Source: Antitrichia curtipendula
Taxonomy: Eukaryota > Streptophyta > Bryopsida > Hypnales > Leucodontaceae
Direction: 5' to 3'
Assembly: GCA_951230915.1 (NCBI GenBank)
Contig: OX579638.1
Span: 22,648,696-22,712,695 of the forward strand
DNA length: 64,000 nucleotides
Shown: positions 22,401 to 34,300 of the stretch, in pieces
Position numbering within the stretch: the first letter of the stretch is position 1
Layout of the letters: each line of letters opens with the position of its first letter
Position numbers and translations under genes: made by a program
The notes under the pieces: generated by a model
Databases searched by the model: none
The model's input: the letters and a program-made list of their open reading frames with translations, nothing else
Told to the model about the DNA's origin: nothing

Positions 22401-22502
22401 TTCCTAAATCCACGTGGCGTCCCCGTGGCGTTCCCGTGGCCTACTTTTTTGGTTTCATAAAGTCAACTTTGTGTTGACTGTATCGGGCGGGTGAGACCTC
22501 TA

Positions 22503-22540
22503 ACGGACGTCCCGGACGGACGGACGGGCGAACCGGACTA
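22503..22540. repeat. right subterminal CGGAC-rich zone
   Basis: GGACGTCCCGGACGGACGGA followed by CGGGCGAACCGGAC. It repeats the left subterminal motif in the same orientation, within 60 bp of the terminus. Confidence 0.6.
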
Positions 22541-22547
22541 CGTACAG

Positions 22548-22560
22548 TATGACAACCATG
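22548..22560 (-). repeat. right terminal inverted repeat of the giant hAT
   Basis: TATGACAACCATG is the reverse complement of the left terminus, with one mismatch. Confidence 0.85.
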
Positions 22561-22568
22561 ACCTGAGC
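22561..22568. repeat. right 8-bp target-site duplication
   Basis: ACCTGAGC, identical to 5783-5790. Confidence 0.9.
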
Positions 22569-22645
22569 AGACGAGGCAGACGCTGCAGCTCCAACACGTG
22601 CAACAGTTCCTCATGCTCCTTGTCGACTAGGGTTTCATCCACCGC
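22563..22645 (-). other. candidate host exon interrupted by the hAT insertion
   Basis: On the minus strand an 83-nt stretch after TTTCCTAAG is open and protein-like (AVDETLVDKEHEELLHVLEL then QRLPRLL). It ends CTGCTCAG. Before insertion it was followed by GTAAGT, now found at 5784-5779 across the element. The duplicated target octamer, read as GCTCAGGT, spans that exon-intron junction. The downstream partner would be the exon at 5608. The gene family is not recognised and expression is unproven. Confidence 0.3.
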
Positions 22646-23200
22646 CTTAGGAAATGCACAGCCCGAAATATGTCGATGAGGGGGAGAGTTTCATGGTCGT
22701 TTTGAAAGCTGTAGTTGTATAACCGACCTCCTTTCGGCGTCCACAAACAGAAATGCCCGCCTTCGCCTCTACGCGCGCTTGCCCACCAAGAATTACCCAC
22801 TGTCTGCGTCCAGAAATGGAGATGCACGTTCGCTAGCCCACCAACAGTGAGACTCTAGATTAATGTCTACAATGCCGACTCCAAAACCCTAAATATCTTC
22901 ACGAAGTTCCGGTTCTCAAATTGTCTCGTGTACGACTGCGATGAACAAGGTCGGCATGTTTAACCCTAAACCTCATCAATGAACTTCGAACCTAACATGA
23001 GTTTGAGCGGCGACTGAAGGCAAGTAGAAGTTTTGCCAGACATGAGAGAGAGCGATTAACAGCAATCTCTGCCTCTCTCATCCTTAAATGTAATTTCGAC
23101 AATTTTTTACTCATACAAAATTAAAGAAGAAGCATTGTTTAACCGAATGGTTTATGGCGATATGAACTTCGAGGACCAAGCACGATTGAATGAATCGCTG
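22646..23200. other. flanking DNA right of the giant hAT
   Basis: Moderate GC content to about 22900 (possible upstream part of the interrupted locus on the minus strand), then AT-rich. No supported gene. Confidence 0.4.
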
Positions 23201-23202
23201 TA

Positions 23203-23612
23203 AGGTAGTATGCTCTTAAAGCGAATATTTAAGGGCTGGTCCGCCTTTTTAACAGGCTTTCGTAGACGAAAATATTTTTAGATCATTTTTCAGAGAAAGA
23301 AAAATAGATGTGGAACCTAACACAAGTGGTTTTGTATTTTTCCAAGCATTTCTGAATTACTTATGAATTTTCAAAGATTCAGGGCGTAGGCACCTATTTG
23401 TGATCATAGGTCTTCCAAAATCTGTCCACTTGCAACTTGTAAAGAGATGTGTGGAAATCAAAGACAATGATTGGCTCTTGCAATAGAAAAACAATTTTTC
23501 CTTGATACATTCAATTGCTAAACTGGTCCATTTAAGGATCACCCCATCTCCATTTTCCACCTAAAAATAGGGGTGGTTTGAAGAAGATGGGCGCTTTTAG
23601 AGCACACTACCT
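23203..23612 (-). mobile_element. TA-flanked MITE, copy 1
   Basis: 410 bp flanked by TA (23201-23202 and 23613-23614), with terminal inverted repeats AGGTAGTATGCTCTTAAAGC and its counterpart GCTTTTAGAGCACACTACCT. It is highly similar, in opposite orientation, to 44875-45283. The TA duplication points to a Tc1/mariner (Stowaway-like) origin. The open frame of about 67 codons inside is a by-product and is not evidence of a gene. Confidence 0.85.
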
Positions 23613-24220
23613 TACAGTAGGGTCCAGCAATAATTCGAACTTCTCCTTGATTTATTTCTAGAATATTGTATAAATTAAAATGAATTAGTCATTTAATATC
23701 TCACATAATTAACATTCAATTGTAAGGCAATCCTAATGAAGTATACATAATTTCTATTTTGAAATTTAAAGTTTCTATTTTTCATGAATTTCTAAAGTCA
23801 ATTCTCATGGATTACGTAATAATGTCATTGAAAAAATTGGTGATTAATTTATTTAATTTGATTGCAAAAATATGTAGGAGACATCCGTAAACACATCTTT
23901 CATGTCCAAAAGTACCCTATGAAGTAACAAAGATATGATCTATGAAGTGTTCAGTATGAACCAAATTAGTGAATTGAGTATTTTACTATTTTAAGCAAAT
24001 TTTGGCAAAAAAATTATACCATCGTGTTCAAAGGTACGAAATTAGAGAGGGTGCAAGGTTCAAATACCAAAATATAATTAAAATCTATTTTCTTAGCAAC
24101 CATATTGCTCAAAGACAAATTTGAATTATTTTTGTACCCCACTGTACATTGATTGTCTTTCCGGAGGCAACAAAACAGGGGGTTTTGATATGGCCATTAT
24201 AGGTTTCGCAATTCAACAGC

Positions 24221-24428
24221 CGGGTTGAACTGACCCCCACGCTCGGCTCAGCGGGCGGACCCTCTGTAGTCCTTCGAATTTTCTTTTGGAAATTTTGAAT
24301 TCATATTGGGAATCAGACACCTAATTAGTCTCATTCCATCAATAATAATCCATGGATTGGACCAAAATAGGGGGATTTTTTTTTAAAAACACCCATAGTA
24401 AGGCCGAGCGAGGGGGTCATTCCACCCG
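24221..24428. repeat. inverted-repeat pair (small foldback element)
   Basis: 24221-24249 (CGGGTTGAACTGACCCCCAC then GCTCGGCTC) is matched in reverse complement by 24402-24428 with a few mismatches, around a 150-bp centre. The ends of a possible element extend beyond but are unclear. Confidence 0.55.
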
Positions 24429-24429
24429 T

Positions 24430-27400
24430 ATCCAATTCAACTAACGGGTCTGCTCGTTTGTGCTCCTTCCTTCCTCCTCGTGCATTTCATGTGTTCCCAA
24501 GTATCATGTTTAAGTTGTGAGTCAATTGGGGGACTTCGCTCCTATGAATTCCATGGAAGAGTTGTTAGGCTTGTAAAGGAACATAACTTAATGTCTTTGA
24601 AACAATTTCGTTGGAAGAAAATAGGAACGTGGATCGAGGACCAATATTTTAATATTGTCTAGACCTTTTTGTAGGAGTTTCATCCCTGAATGCTCGTGGA
24701 TTAAAATTCTAGTGTCGGCAACTTTGTGAAGTAAATTAAGAGCTCACCAAGTTGTTTTTTGCATTATCTAAAATTTCCTTTAAAGTTATTTTTGAAGTCT
24801 TGTTTTAGCATGAAAAATCTTAATTTGTAAATGAAGAACTTTGATTTTATTGTTAAACTTTTTGCGAAGTGGTACGTTTTGCAATCTCCACTTTGCGTAG
24901 TGTTCAGGACTCCTTGACATGAGCCTGAAGTACACTAGATTCTAAAGGGAAAATCACACTAGCATTCTAGAAGGTCATTAAAAAGAATTATGGTTAAGGC
25001 TTTGAGAAGCCCATAATTGGTTGAGATTATGCATGTTTGTTTGTTCATCTCATTTTATTTTGATGAACAGTTATATTGATTTGATATGCAAAAGGAAAGT
25101 TGAAAGAGTTTCATAGTTTCAACATTCTCACGATGAAACATTATAATTTGTTAATCTGTAAATGATATTTTTATGTTCTTTTCTTCCATATGATATTGAC
25201 CATGTTCAATTCAAACTTGTAAGGTTACTTATTAAAAATTAATGAATCGAACTTTTTAAAATGTTGGCTTCTTGTTCAATATATAAAAAAATTCTAGAAT
25301 CTCATAATAGGGCTTAGACATTCACATATTACATGAAGTGGTCATTAAAAGAGACCACCTCCTTTCCTGTACAATTCATGTAGCTTAAAGTAAGATGTTA
25401 CAATTTGTTCATTGAATATTATTTCAAAGTGTGGGTTATTTAATTTTTTTTGAGTGAACTCAGAAGTGCTCCAATTCAGGCCTTGGTACACTTTGTGTGA
25501 AACCAAGGAGGACGAAGTGGTACTTTGAATTTCCAAAAGTCTTTTGATATATTATAGATAATTAAGTTTTGTTCAAGAAAGATAAAATGTACCTATGTTT
25601 AATGATTGATTGTAGAGTTTGGTTGATGTAAGAGGGGACCACTTTCATATGCAACATGTTTGTGTATTGGTCGCAATGGTTTGTTTTTGTTGTAGTGACT
25701 TTTAAATAATTTATTTGAAGACTAATAATTATTTAGTGCTTGTTTTAGATTTATCTTTTTTATTGCATTGAATGCCTAAATGTACAAGTTACGCCACTTG
25801 GGAACCCAAATGGAGATTGTTGAAAAAAGCATAGAAAAACATTGGAAGTTTGAGAATTTTAAAAAAATCAAAAGAAATATTGTCCATGAATTACAAAGAT
25901 TTTATTCATTCCATGAAGAGTAGTGATGAGGTATTGTTGGACAGTCTTGTCATGTACACAATGTAAAGAAATCAAAGAAACAAAACTGTTTGATTATTTT
26001 TTCAAAAGCAAAATTTACTAGTTTTGAAAAGAAACCGGAATGCGCTCAGTTCTTGAACAAGACCTATTGCAGCGCTGTGATTAATGTTTTTGAATTCCAT
26101 GCTTGATTTATTCATATTCTAGTTTTATCATCAATTTTGAAAGTACATGTATTTTATTACCTGTTTCGTTTGCAAATGATTACTATGTTTGACAAAATGT
26201 CTTGATTACGTCAAAGAAGACATTGTAGAAACCAATTCTGCACTATAAGTTTAGTTCATTGTTTTTCTAGCGTTCATTAAAAAACTTTGACACCTTATTT
26301 GAATTGTAGTTTTAGAGTATTGAGAAATATAATTTTCTGGGCATTTACAAGGATTAGCATTGGTCAATTAATTTTTCAGCATGATTTTTTGTATGCAATT
26401 AGTATATGCCGTAGACCATGTGCAATCCCTTAATCAGCCCTACCAGAACCTCACCTCCATCAAACAGGATGAATTCAAAGATATAAGGAATTAAGGAGTG
26501 AATAGTGAATTGACCTCTCTATTCACATCATTTGTCATGTAATTAATGATTACATGGAAGGTACAGAAAGTATTACTAGAACTGGGTTTTTGCATTACAA
26601 ATAACAATTTGAAAACTAATCTCACATGTGGACAATATCGCGGAGTGGTTTAGGAACAGTCCTATAAAGTGAAGAATAACATAAAAATGAATAGATTATT
26701 TGGGTGGAGGGAGTAATTTCTAAGGATAGTAAAAGAAGTGTGTTATGTTAAAATTTCTTTCTCTATTATAGGCTAAAGTCTTCAACATAATTCATAAAAT
26801 ATGCAAAATGTGTAGTGGCAAAAGAATGAAATACAAACATTATAAGTTTTTTAAATGTATTGAAGAAAAGTCAGAAATTAAAACATTTTTTCATCCTTAA
26901 TGAAAACAATCAAGGAGTCCTCTTATTAAAGGTTTTGGAAATGGACTGAACAAGATAACTTTATATGTTTTTCTTGCATATAAAGGTAGTGGTATGAGTA
27001 CATCTTGCTTCTCCTATCAAGTATTGTGAAATCAAAGGTCCATGCATGTGTAAGTAGGTCGTCATTTATAAATGTATTTCGAAATAATTTAAATCCGTGG
27101 AACAAATTTTTGATCTTGTGTTTTGACTGTTATACCCAGAGAACCCCTCTGAAATTAGCAATATTCATTGAAAGGACCACATAAAAAATAGTGTGCATAG
27201 AGTATAACGAGTACCTTTCATTTTACAATATTCATGCACAGGTAGAATTAAGAAAGTTTGAAGAGCCTGTTCATGTTTAAAAATACTTTGGACGGGCTAT
27301 TTTATGCTTATTTGATTGAAGAAGTGAGTTCAATTGACATTATTGTAGAAAAACGTAAGACATGTAGAATGGGAAGTTGTATTTCATGTTTCAATATTTT

Positions 27401-28152
27401 GTCAATAGCGTTTCTTTAAATTATGTGTACAGTCCACTGATTACTATGAGAGTCATATGACATATATAAATGAGGAACGTAGATATGTCGGCTCTGGGGT
27501 TTGAACTTTCACAAGAGAATCTTCAAAAAGAAAGAGAGCATGATGAATGTTAGCAATGTTAGGAATGTGATCACGCATGTATCACAAGTTGTAATGGGAT
27601 GCTGTTGTTTGCATGTTTACAATGAAGTGTTCAGTGTACACGGATTTGAACAAAATTTTATGATAATTAGAGTTAAAAATACAAATATATTAGTATAGAA
27701 AGTGTTCACTTCTAAAACATCATTAATAATTGAAATAGTAAAAAAATAATGTAGTCCTCTATATGTACAATGTTTGTGTTATGCAAATGAACAAAATGGA
27801 CATTTACAATAGTTAGTTTGAGAAGAATTGATTATGTGGAAGTTGTATAAAGAGCATGCACCGGTTGCTTCAATATGATGGACAAGTGTATCTTCAGAAC
27901 TTTGCTGAAGCAAATGAAGGGAAAAAAGAAACAAAAATATAGGATTTGTTTTTGTATTACTCTGTATTAGGGCTTGAAAATAACTCATGATTGGGGGGTG
28001 TTCATTGTTGTTTTAAAACTATGTAGAACCACTTTTTTTTTGTGTACTGTGTGAATGAAAATATAGAGAGGATATTTGTTTGCAAAGATATTGAATTACA
28101 AAAGCTCTTCACCAAATGCATGACTATTACGTATGAAGTGTGAAGCAGGCAA
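24430..28152. other. AT-rich DNA upstream of the DUF7869-type gene
   Basis: No supported gene. A TATA-like ATATATAAATG near 27464 is the only promoter-like feature noticed. If the downstream gene is a transposase, one end of its element probably lies here, but I could not identify a terminal repeat. Confidence 0.4.
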
Positions 28153-31100
28153 ATGGCATCAGAAGGATTTGGAAGTCCAGTGGTTTTCAATGCGGTAGTG
28201 ACAACATTGGTTGCTACAGAGCGAAGGACCGTAGGGGAAAGATTGGCGCGTGTGGTACGAGGAAGACTGTTCGAAGAAGAAGATCGTGCACCTGTGGATG
28301 GAGAATTCCAAACTACCAATGGCATGGTTCAACTTCTTGGAGACGAAGGTCAAGTTGTGGGGGTCGGCGTGGTGGATACAAATTTTGTATGCGGTGATGA
28401 ACTTCATCGAGAGAAATTACGTCCTTTTGAGATTGCGGTTCGTGTCACACATGCTGTACATGAAACAGAATGGGTTGGTGAGTTGGTAGGGAAGACTATG
28501 GGAGATTGTGTAGATAAAATTATACGATGGCGTCGTGCTTCAGTTCGTTCTGCACGTCCCTCCGAGGTGAGAACGACGGCAACAAATTCGAGGGAGGGGC
28601 GGAATTCATCTTTTCCTCCAATTTCAACACCACAGTTTGATTTTCATGACGTAGAAGAGAACCCAAGCACTTCCGAATGCATGCCAACAAGTCAACATGG
28701 AAGAAACACAAAAGAAAGAAGTTCTCCTATGACGCTAGGCTCTGAAGGTAGCACTGCGGATTTCAGAAGAGTAGAAGGACTACCGGAGCTTACACCGAGG
28801 AGGCGGTATTCAATGGCAAATCGAAAGGCAAGGGTGAGAAGTCCACGGGAGAGGGGAGAGTCTGCTAGTCAGAAAGTTACTCTGGACAGTGTTATGTGTG
28901 CGAAGGAAAGGGGAGCATGTAAACGCAATTGTTTGCGTGATGTAGATGCAAAGTATGTATTGGACCAACGATATATGGCTTGGGGACAGAAGTACGAAGC
29001 ACGTGCTACTTGGATAATGCAAATGCTAAATGCCTTTTACACTCGCACGGAGGGTCCGACAAGAGACAAGTACGTGACAAAACTGGATGGCAAGGTCGTG
29101 TGCAATGCATGCTACGCCGCGGCGTTGGGTTATTCTCAGAGGCGTTTGAAGCAATTGAAGACAGCACATGTTGTATATGGCAGAGTGGCAGCCGTTCATG
29201 GAAACAGGTGTCAACACAAGGAAAGTGCAAAAATGTCTGCAGCTAGGGAAAGCCTCAACGTTTTTTTCAACGAAGCCGGTTGTCAACAGCCCCATCGATC
29301 GATTCGCAGGAAAATGGACAATGCGGTTCTCCCGTTGATTTTGTTGCCAATGAATACCACCAAGTTGGATGTTTTTCAGTATGTGAATGAAGAAGTGAAG
29401 AAACTAGTGGACGGGTCGGAGTTGTCAATGTCTTCGTTTCGTCGGCTTCGGCGGAAGGAATTTCCACATGTGCAAATTTCACCTTATTCCCGGTTTTCGA
29501 AGTGTTATCATTGTTGGGAGTACAAGTGTGGGATGGAATCCACGACAAATGCAGTCGCAAAGGTGAAGATAAAAGAGCTGTATGTGCTGCACATTCGATT
29601 TCAAATAGAAGAGAGGCGAGATTATTGGTTGTTCAAGAGGTCCGCAATGATCACTCCGGACTTTTTTACGTGTTTGATTGTTGACGATATGGATCAGAAT
29701 ACGACCATGATACCAAAGATGAGGCAGACCGTGAAGAACATCGAATCTCGGTTTGTGAAGACTCATTTGTGTGGTGTACTTGTACATGGTATCGACCTGT
29801 ATGCGGACGTGTGGATAGATGCTCACCACAAGCATGATAGCAATCAAGTCGTAACGTCGGTGATGAACGTCATATGCGACGTGAAGCAAAGGAAGGGGTC
29901 ATTGCCACCGACATTGAGGATTCAAGCGGATAACACCACGAGGGAGAACAAGAACGCTTACATGTTTGCCATGTGTGCTGCACTAGTTGGGCTTGGTTTC
30001 TTCAAGGAAGTGCATCTTTGTTTTTTGATAGTGGGCCACACACATGAAGACATCGATCAGAGGTTCAGTGTGATTTCGAACGTACTGAAGAGGAAAGACG
30101 TAGACACTTTGACAGAGATGTTGCAGCTAGTGGAGAAGGGAATGTCGTACACAGAGGCTTTTGTGAGTGCTCGCAAGCTTGAGCACGTTCCCGACTGGAA
30201 GGCATTTATCACACCTCATTTACTACGAGGAGGGGAATCACTGACATGCATCACATTTCCACACCATATGAGGTTTTACGTGGAGAATGGGTTGGTCCGT
30301 GTGCAACACAAGCATTTCTGCATAGATGAGTGGGGCCCAACGAGAGGGCATTTGTGTCTGAACTCATTGCCTAGCGTAGCAGAGAAACCGGACCTCGCGG
30401 AGGTGTTTGCAGTTGATCAGAGGGAATTGAAAGCATTGGACGAGTTCATTGCATACAAGAAGAAGATGATAGACAGAGGCTTCAACCCGATCAGGAACAT
30501 GGAAGTGGTGGACGAAATAGAACAGTTCAAAGAGTATTTGGAGGAATTTCCACAACGAAATAGGGAAGGCGTCCGTGATTTACCATTTTGGCCCAGCGAT
30601 GTTCTAAACCAAAGCAGGGATGATGGAATTGTTCCTGACGTGGAAGGAGGTACAATTCCAAGTGCAGTTGCTGATGAGGATGGAAATACGACGGAGAGTG
30701 CAGTCATTGACAGGATTATGGCGACAATGCCAAATCCTGAGAGGAGGGGGTATTTCGGACCTCGCAGAGATAGACCTGTACAAGCAACATCACGAAGAGT
30801 GACTAGGGGAAGGATTCAAGGCAGAAGGAATGCAGTTGTACCAGAGGTACGACAAGATGCAGAGGAAGATCCGTTTCCTCCATTCAATCCAGAGAATGAC
30901 GTTGTTGTAGGGCATTACGTAGCCCTTACCGTAGAACAAGCGGAAGTAAGAGGAGGAGTACCTTTTTTTTTAGGGAAGGTGCTCGAATTCGGGCAGGAGA
31001 CGTGGGCCTCGAAGATGAAGGTCCTGTGGTATTGGCCTACTATGAGACCTGGAACACATGATGAAGCGGATAGTAACCGAGTGAGGTACACGAACTGTAT

Positions 31101-31356
31101 GGAGTCAACGTGGGAACCGTCTGGTGAGATGTTGGGCTGGACCGAGAAGGAAGCCGCTATATATTCATGGACGGATGTCCCTCGTCGAGGGAGAAGTGGT
31201 CATGTTATAGGTTCCAAGATTACAATGTATGGCGTGAATACAGAGGAGACAGTGATCATTCCAGCAGAGGCTAAAGTACATCTTCTCGAGTACATGGCAA
31301 TGCAGATGGAGAATCTAGATGATGAACGTCTGCAGAATGATTTGAATAGGTACTAG
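28153..31356 (+). CDS. DUF7869-type protein, probable DDE transposase
   Basis: An intronless ATG-to-stop frame of 1067 codons, much more GC-rich than its surroundings. Residues about 505-640 match the DUF7869 pattern as I remember it: VDDMDQNTTMIP (Asp 511/512), HGIDLYADVW, LRIQADNTTRENKN (Asp 593) and VGHTHEDIDQRFS (Glu 632). The order and spacing (Asp, 81 residues, Asp, 39 residues, Glu) fit an RNase H-like DDE core. Cys-rich stretches upstream (CAKERGACKRNC, CNACY, CYHCWEYKC) look like zinc-binding DNA-recognition parts. Residues about 925-1015 resemble a chromatin-reader (BAH/chromo-like) module (VVVGHYVAL...FFLGKVLEFG...KVLWYWP). A basic linker lies between. The N-terminal 250 residues are not recognised. 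Such proteins are repetitive in many eukaryotic genomes. Unlike the other transposon genes in this window it has no stop or frameshift. A domesticated host gene is the alternative. Confidence 0.75.
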   Translation: MASEGFGSPVVFNAVVTTLVATERRTVGERLARVVRGRLFEEEDRAPVDGEFQTTNGMVQLLGDEGQVVGVGVVDTNFVCGDELHREKLRPFEIAVRVTHAVHETEWVGELVGKTMGDCVDKIIRWRRASVRSARPSEVRTTATNSREGRNSSFPPISTPQFDFHDVEENPSTSECMPTSQHGRNTKERSSPMTLGSEGSTADFRRVEGLPELTPRRRYSMANRKARVRSPRERGESASQKVTLDSVMCAKERGACKRNCLRDVDAKYVLDQRYMAWGQKYEARATWIMQMLNAFYTRTEGPTRDKYVTKLDGKVVCNACYAAALGYSQRRLKQLKTAHVVYGRVAAVHGNRCQHKESAKMSAARESLNVFFNEAGCQQPHRSIRRKMDNAVLPLILLPMNTTKLDVFQYVNEEVKKLVDGSELSMSSFRRLRRKEFPHVQISPYSRFSKCYHCWEYKCGMESTTNAVAKVKIKELYVLHIRFQIEERRDYWLFKRSAMITPDFFTCLIVDDMDQNTTMIPKMRQTVKNIESRFVKTHLCGVLVHGIDLYADVWIDAHHKHDSNQVVTSVMNVICDVKQRKGSLPPTLRIQADNTTRENKNAYMFAMCAALVGLGFFKEVHLCFLIVGHTHEDIDQRFSVISNVLKRKDVDTLTEMLQLVEKGMSYTEAFVSARKLEHVPDWKAFITPHLLRGGESLTCITFPHHMRFYVENGLVRVQHKHFCIDEWGPTRGHLCLNSLPSVAEKPDLAEVFAVDQRELKALDEFIAYKKKMIDRGFNPIRNMEVVDEIEQFKEYLEEFPQRNREGVRDLPFWPSDVLNQSRDDGIVPDVEGGTIPSAVADEDGNTTESAVIDRIMATMPNPERRGYFGPRRDRPVQATSRRVTRGRIQGRRNAVVPEVRQDAEEDPFPPFNPENDVVVGHYVALTVEQAEVRGGVPFFLGKVLEFGQETWASKMKVLWYWPTMRPGTHDEADSNRVRYTNCMESTWEPSGEMLGWTEKEAAIYSWTDVPRRGRSGHVIGSKITMYGVNTEETVIIPAEAKVHLLEYMAMQMENLDDERLQNDLNRY

Positions 31357-34300
31357 TGAGATATGATATTATGCAGTGTTGTTTGACGTACTTGTAGTTG
31401 TAGGTATGTAGAAGTACTTGAGTGTGAAGCGTAGACTAATAAGTCTTGAAAGTAGTGTGGAGTGAAAAGTGTGTAAGGTTTTTATGAAGTAATTATAAAA
31501 AATGGAGTGTTTGACAACTTTTCACCAAGCAATTTCTCCTACTAAGAGCAAACGATGTTTGCAATAATCGCTCCCCCCCACAACATTTGAGACTGTCCAT
31601 TTTTGATGCCGTACTAGCCAAGTGCAATGTCGCACCCCCCAAGTGCAAGAATGTCTAATTCGGTGTTCAAGATGAAAAACTATTGCATCATTGTGCTCAA
31701 TGCTCGTTTTTGGTGGGAAATTACAAATGAAAGGGTGATTTATCATGTGAAGTTGCAACCTTAATTTTCTCGCTTTTAAGAGTTCATGCTTCAAATATCA
31801 AATATGATATTATTTTTCAATTTTCCAAAAATGCCTCGCGAATAAGAAGTTAACATAAGGTGAAAGCACTTATAACCAATCAAATAAGCAATTTTAGACA
31901 TGATATAGATTAGTGCAAGGCAAAACAAATATTTTTGGGGGTGCATTGAAAGAAATGATTGCAAAAATTTTGATAATTTTATTATTTGAACTGAAATTAC
32001 TAAGAATTTTGGGAGGCAAAAGTGCTCCGGATTCATAGCCAATGTCTTCTAGACTCTTTCAATTCTGACCATTCAATAACTACTTTTTGCTCATTACTTC
32101 CAACTTTCTTGCTCACTACTTTGGGACATGTGTTATAAACTTAATAGTCCAAACCTTATAAAGGAGAAAAAAGCACATTCCAAACTTTGGTTGGAAATTT
32201 GTTCCAGCCTTGGTTGAAAATACTACACCCTATTGATTACTGATAAGGAGCCAATTAGTAATGAGTGCCTTTACCTTACTTGTTTACATTCATTACTTTA
32301 TCAAATTCTCAAATTTTGCCTTAATCTTAGGAAAAGTTTTGTCATTAGACAATCATTTCAAGACAAAGGGGGTAATATCTCAGAAAATTGAATTGGAATT
32401 TGGAAATCTATAAAAAAATATCAAAAAAAATAATTTCATTTTGTGCCTTAAAATAATTATGTGGATTAATATATAAGTCAATAATAAAAAATAAATTGCT
32501 AATAATTCTAACATGGATGTGAAACCTAACACTTTCAAAGGTTAAATTGATGTTAAAAACCATCTATATATATACATTTTAATTTAAATTTTTAAAATTT
32601 TTAAAAAAAAATTTAGATTTTTTTTTAAATATAAAAATACTGAGTTAATTTTGAAAGTTCCAAAGTCATTTTTTTGGACAAAAACCACTCAAAACATTCA
32701 TTTCTAGTGCAAAAAGCAAAAATCTCAAACATTTGTTTTTCTGCATATTCAATTGTAGGATCTTGCACTAGAACAACCTTAGATGTTTTTCAAGGATATT
32801 GGAGGGCCATTTCAAGCTTATTTCTAATGTTCTGAACGAGCCAGTGTTGGTCAGAATAAATAAAAAATATAATAATAAAAAATAATAATAATAATAATAA
32901 TTTTAAATATATATTATTATTTGACGTGGTAGTCTCTTTGACACACTCGTTGCCACGTCACCCTTCTACTGTGGCAAAGTATCCATAGTTCAGAAACTTG
33001 GGGGAACTCATAGCCCTGTAGACTAGTTGAATTTCATCTAATGTATGAGAATGCCCAAAAGAAATTTTAGAAATTTTGACCATATAGATTACAAGATATA
33101 AGCATTTAAAGTGAAAAGAGATATAATTTCTTTTGCACCTAGTATGACTAGATTATAAGGCTTTTTATCCCCTTAACTTAAATTTTCTTAAAGGACCAAT
33201 TTTAAATTTAAGTTTTTAATATTGAAGAATTGAATTTGGAATTTGGAAAAATTATTGTTTAAAAAAAACACTTGATTTTCATTCTTTGTAAATTGTTATG
33301 TCAAAAATAATTATTAAAATAAAATTGTTAAAAGAAACTAAATTGTTAATATCTCTAAGATGGAATTAGGTTACACTAATCCAATAGTAAAGTTGTTCTA
33401 GAAAGTAAACTAAATGGTGTGGATCTATTCTATAGAAAACTATTTTTTTAATTTAAAAATAAATATATTTAGCTACCCAAAAATTTAGGGAAAGAAATTA
33501 ATTGATGTAAAATCTCAAACTACAAACTTGTTTTTTTTTCCACTTGGCTAATTTGAAAACTAGAAAAAAAATCCCCACTTTATATATAAGTTCCATAAAA
33601 TATTGTTACAAATTGCATTCATGGGTGCATGTTAAAAAGTGCCAAATGCAAAAATCTATTTTGATTAATGGAAGACTTTAGAGATTTATTAAGATAAAAA
33701 GTCATGAGATCTTTGAGTGTAATTGGTTGGCATACAATACTCTCAATTTGAAGATTCTTACAACTTTATTTGTTGCTTGAAATTATAATTTCACTTTTCA
33801 ATTTCACTTTTCAACTTCACTTTAAACTAAAAGTCAAGCAATTTTTACATTCATTTGTGCATTTCATACATTTTGGATTACTTGTATCTACATGTTGTCA
33901 AGATTAGTTTAGTGGGTGTGATTGGAAATGGTTTTACTAGGTGTGATTGAAAAATTATAGTCATTTCTAAAAAGTTCTTTTGTTATTGTTGTATGACATG
34001 CACATGACTTTCTATACATGAACTTCAATACCACACTATATGCAACTTCTATATGATTTGAAGTTTCAGTAGCTTTAAAAAAGTTATAACTTCACAAAAG
34101 TTGCAATTTAAAGGAGTTTTTGAAAATAAAGATTTAATAAAATTATAACTTAAAAAAATTATTAGAATTTCAAATCATATGAAATCACATTATTGCACTA
34201 AAAGTCAAGTTAACTCTGAAAGGCTACCGTCCTATCACCAAGGTAGTTAGCTCCCAAATCAAATTATTAGATGAATAGGTGTATGCTTCTTCTCTACATT

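Larger units (their letters stand above)
5791..22560 (-). mobile_element. giant multigene hAT transposon (about 16.8 kb)
   Basis: The left end CAGGGTTGTCATA (5791-5803) matches the reverse complement of the right end TATGACAACCATG (22548-22560) at 12 of 13 bases. Perfect 8-bp duplications ACCTGAGC flank the pair. The interior encodes, all on the minus strand, a hAT transposase (9632 leftward), a RING-type protein (17982-15685) and a protein kinase (21959-20310). Each has its own TATA box and GC-rich minisatellite. Both subterminal zones carry a GGACGTCCCGGACGGACGG motif. The gene order from the right end is kinase, RING protein, transposase. A 1.2-kb Tc1/mariner element is nested inside, and all three genes carry nonsense codons, so this copy is old and inactive. 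The 200-base run of N means its true length is uncertain. Typical hAT elements are 2.5-5 kb with one gene. Confidence 0.88.
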
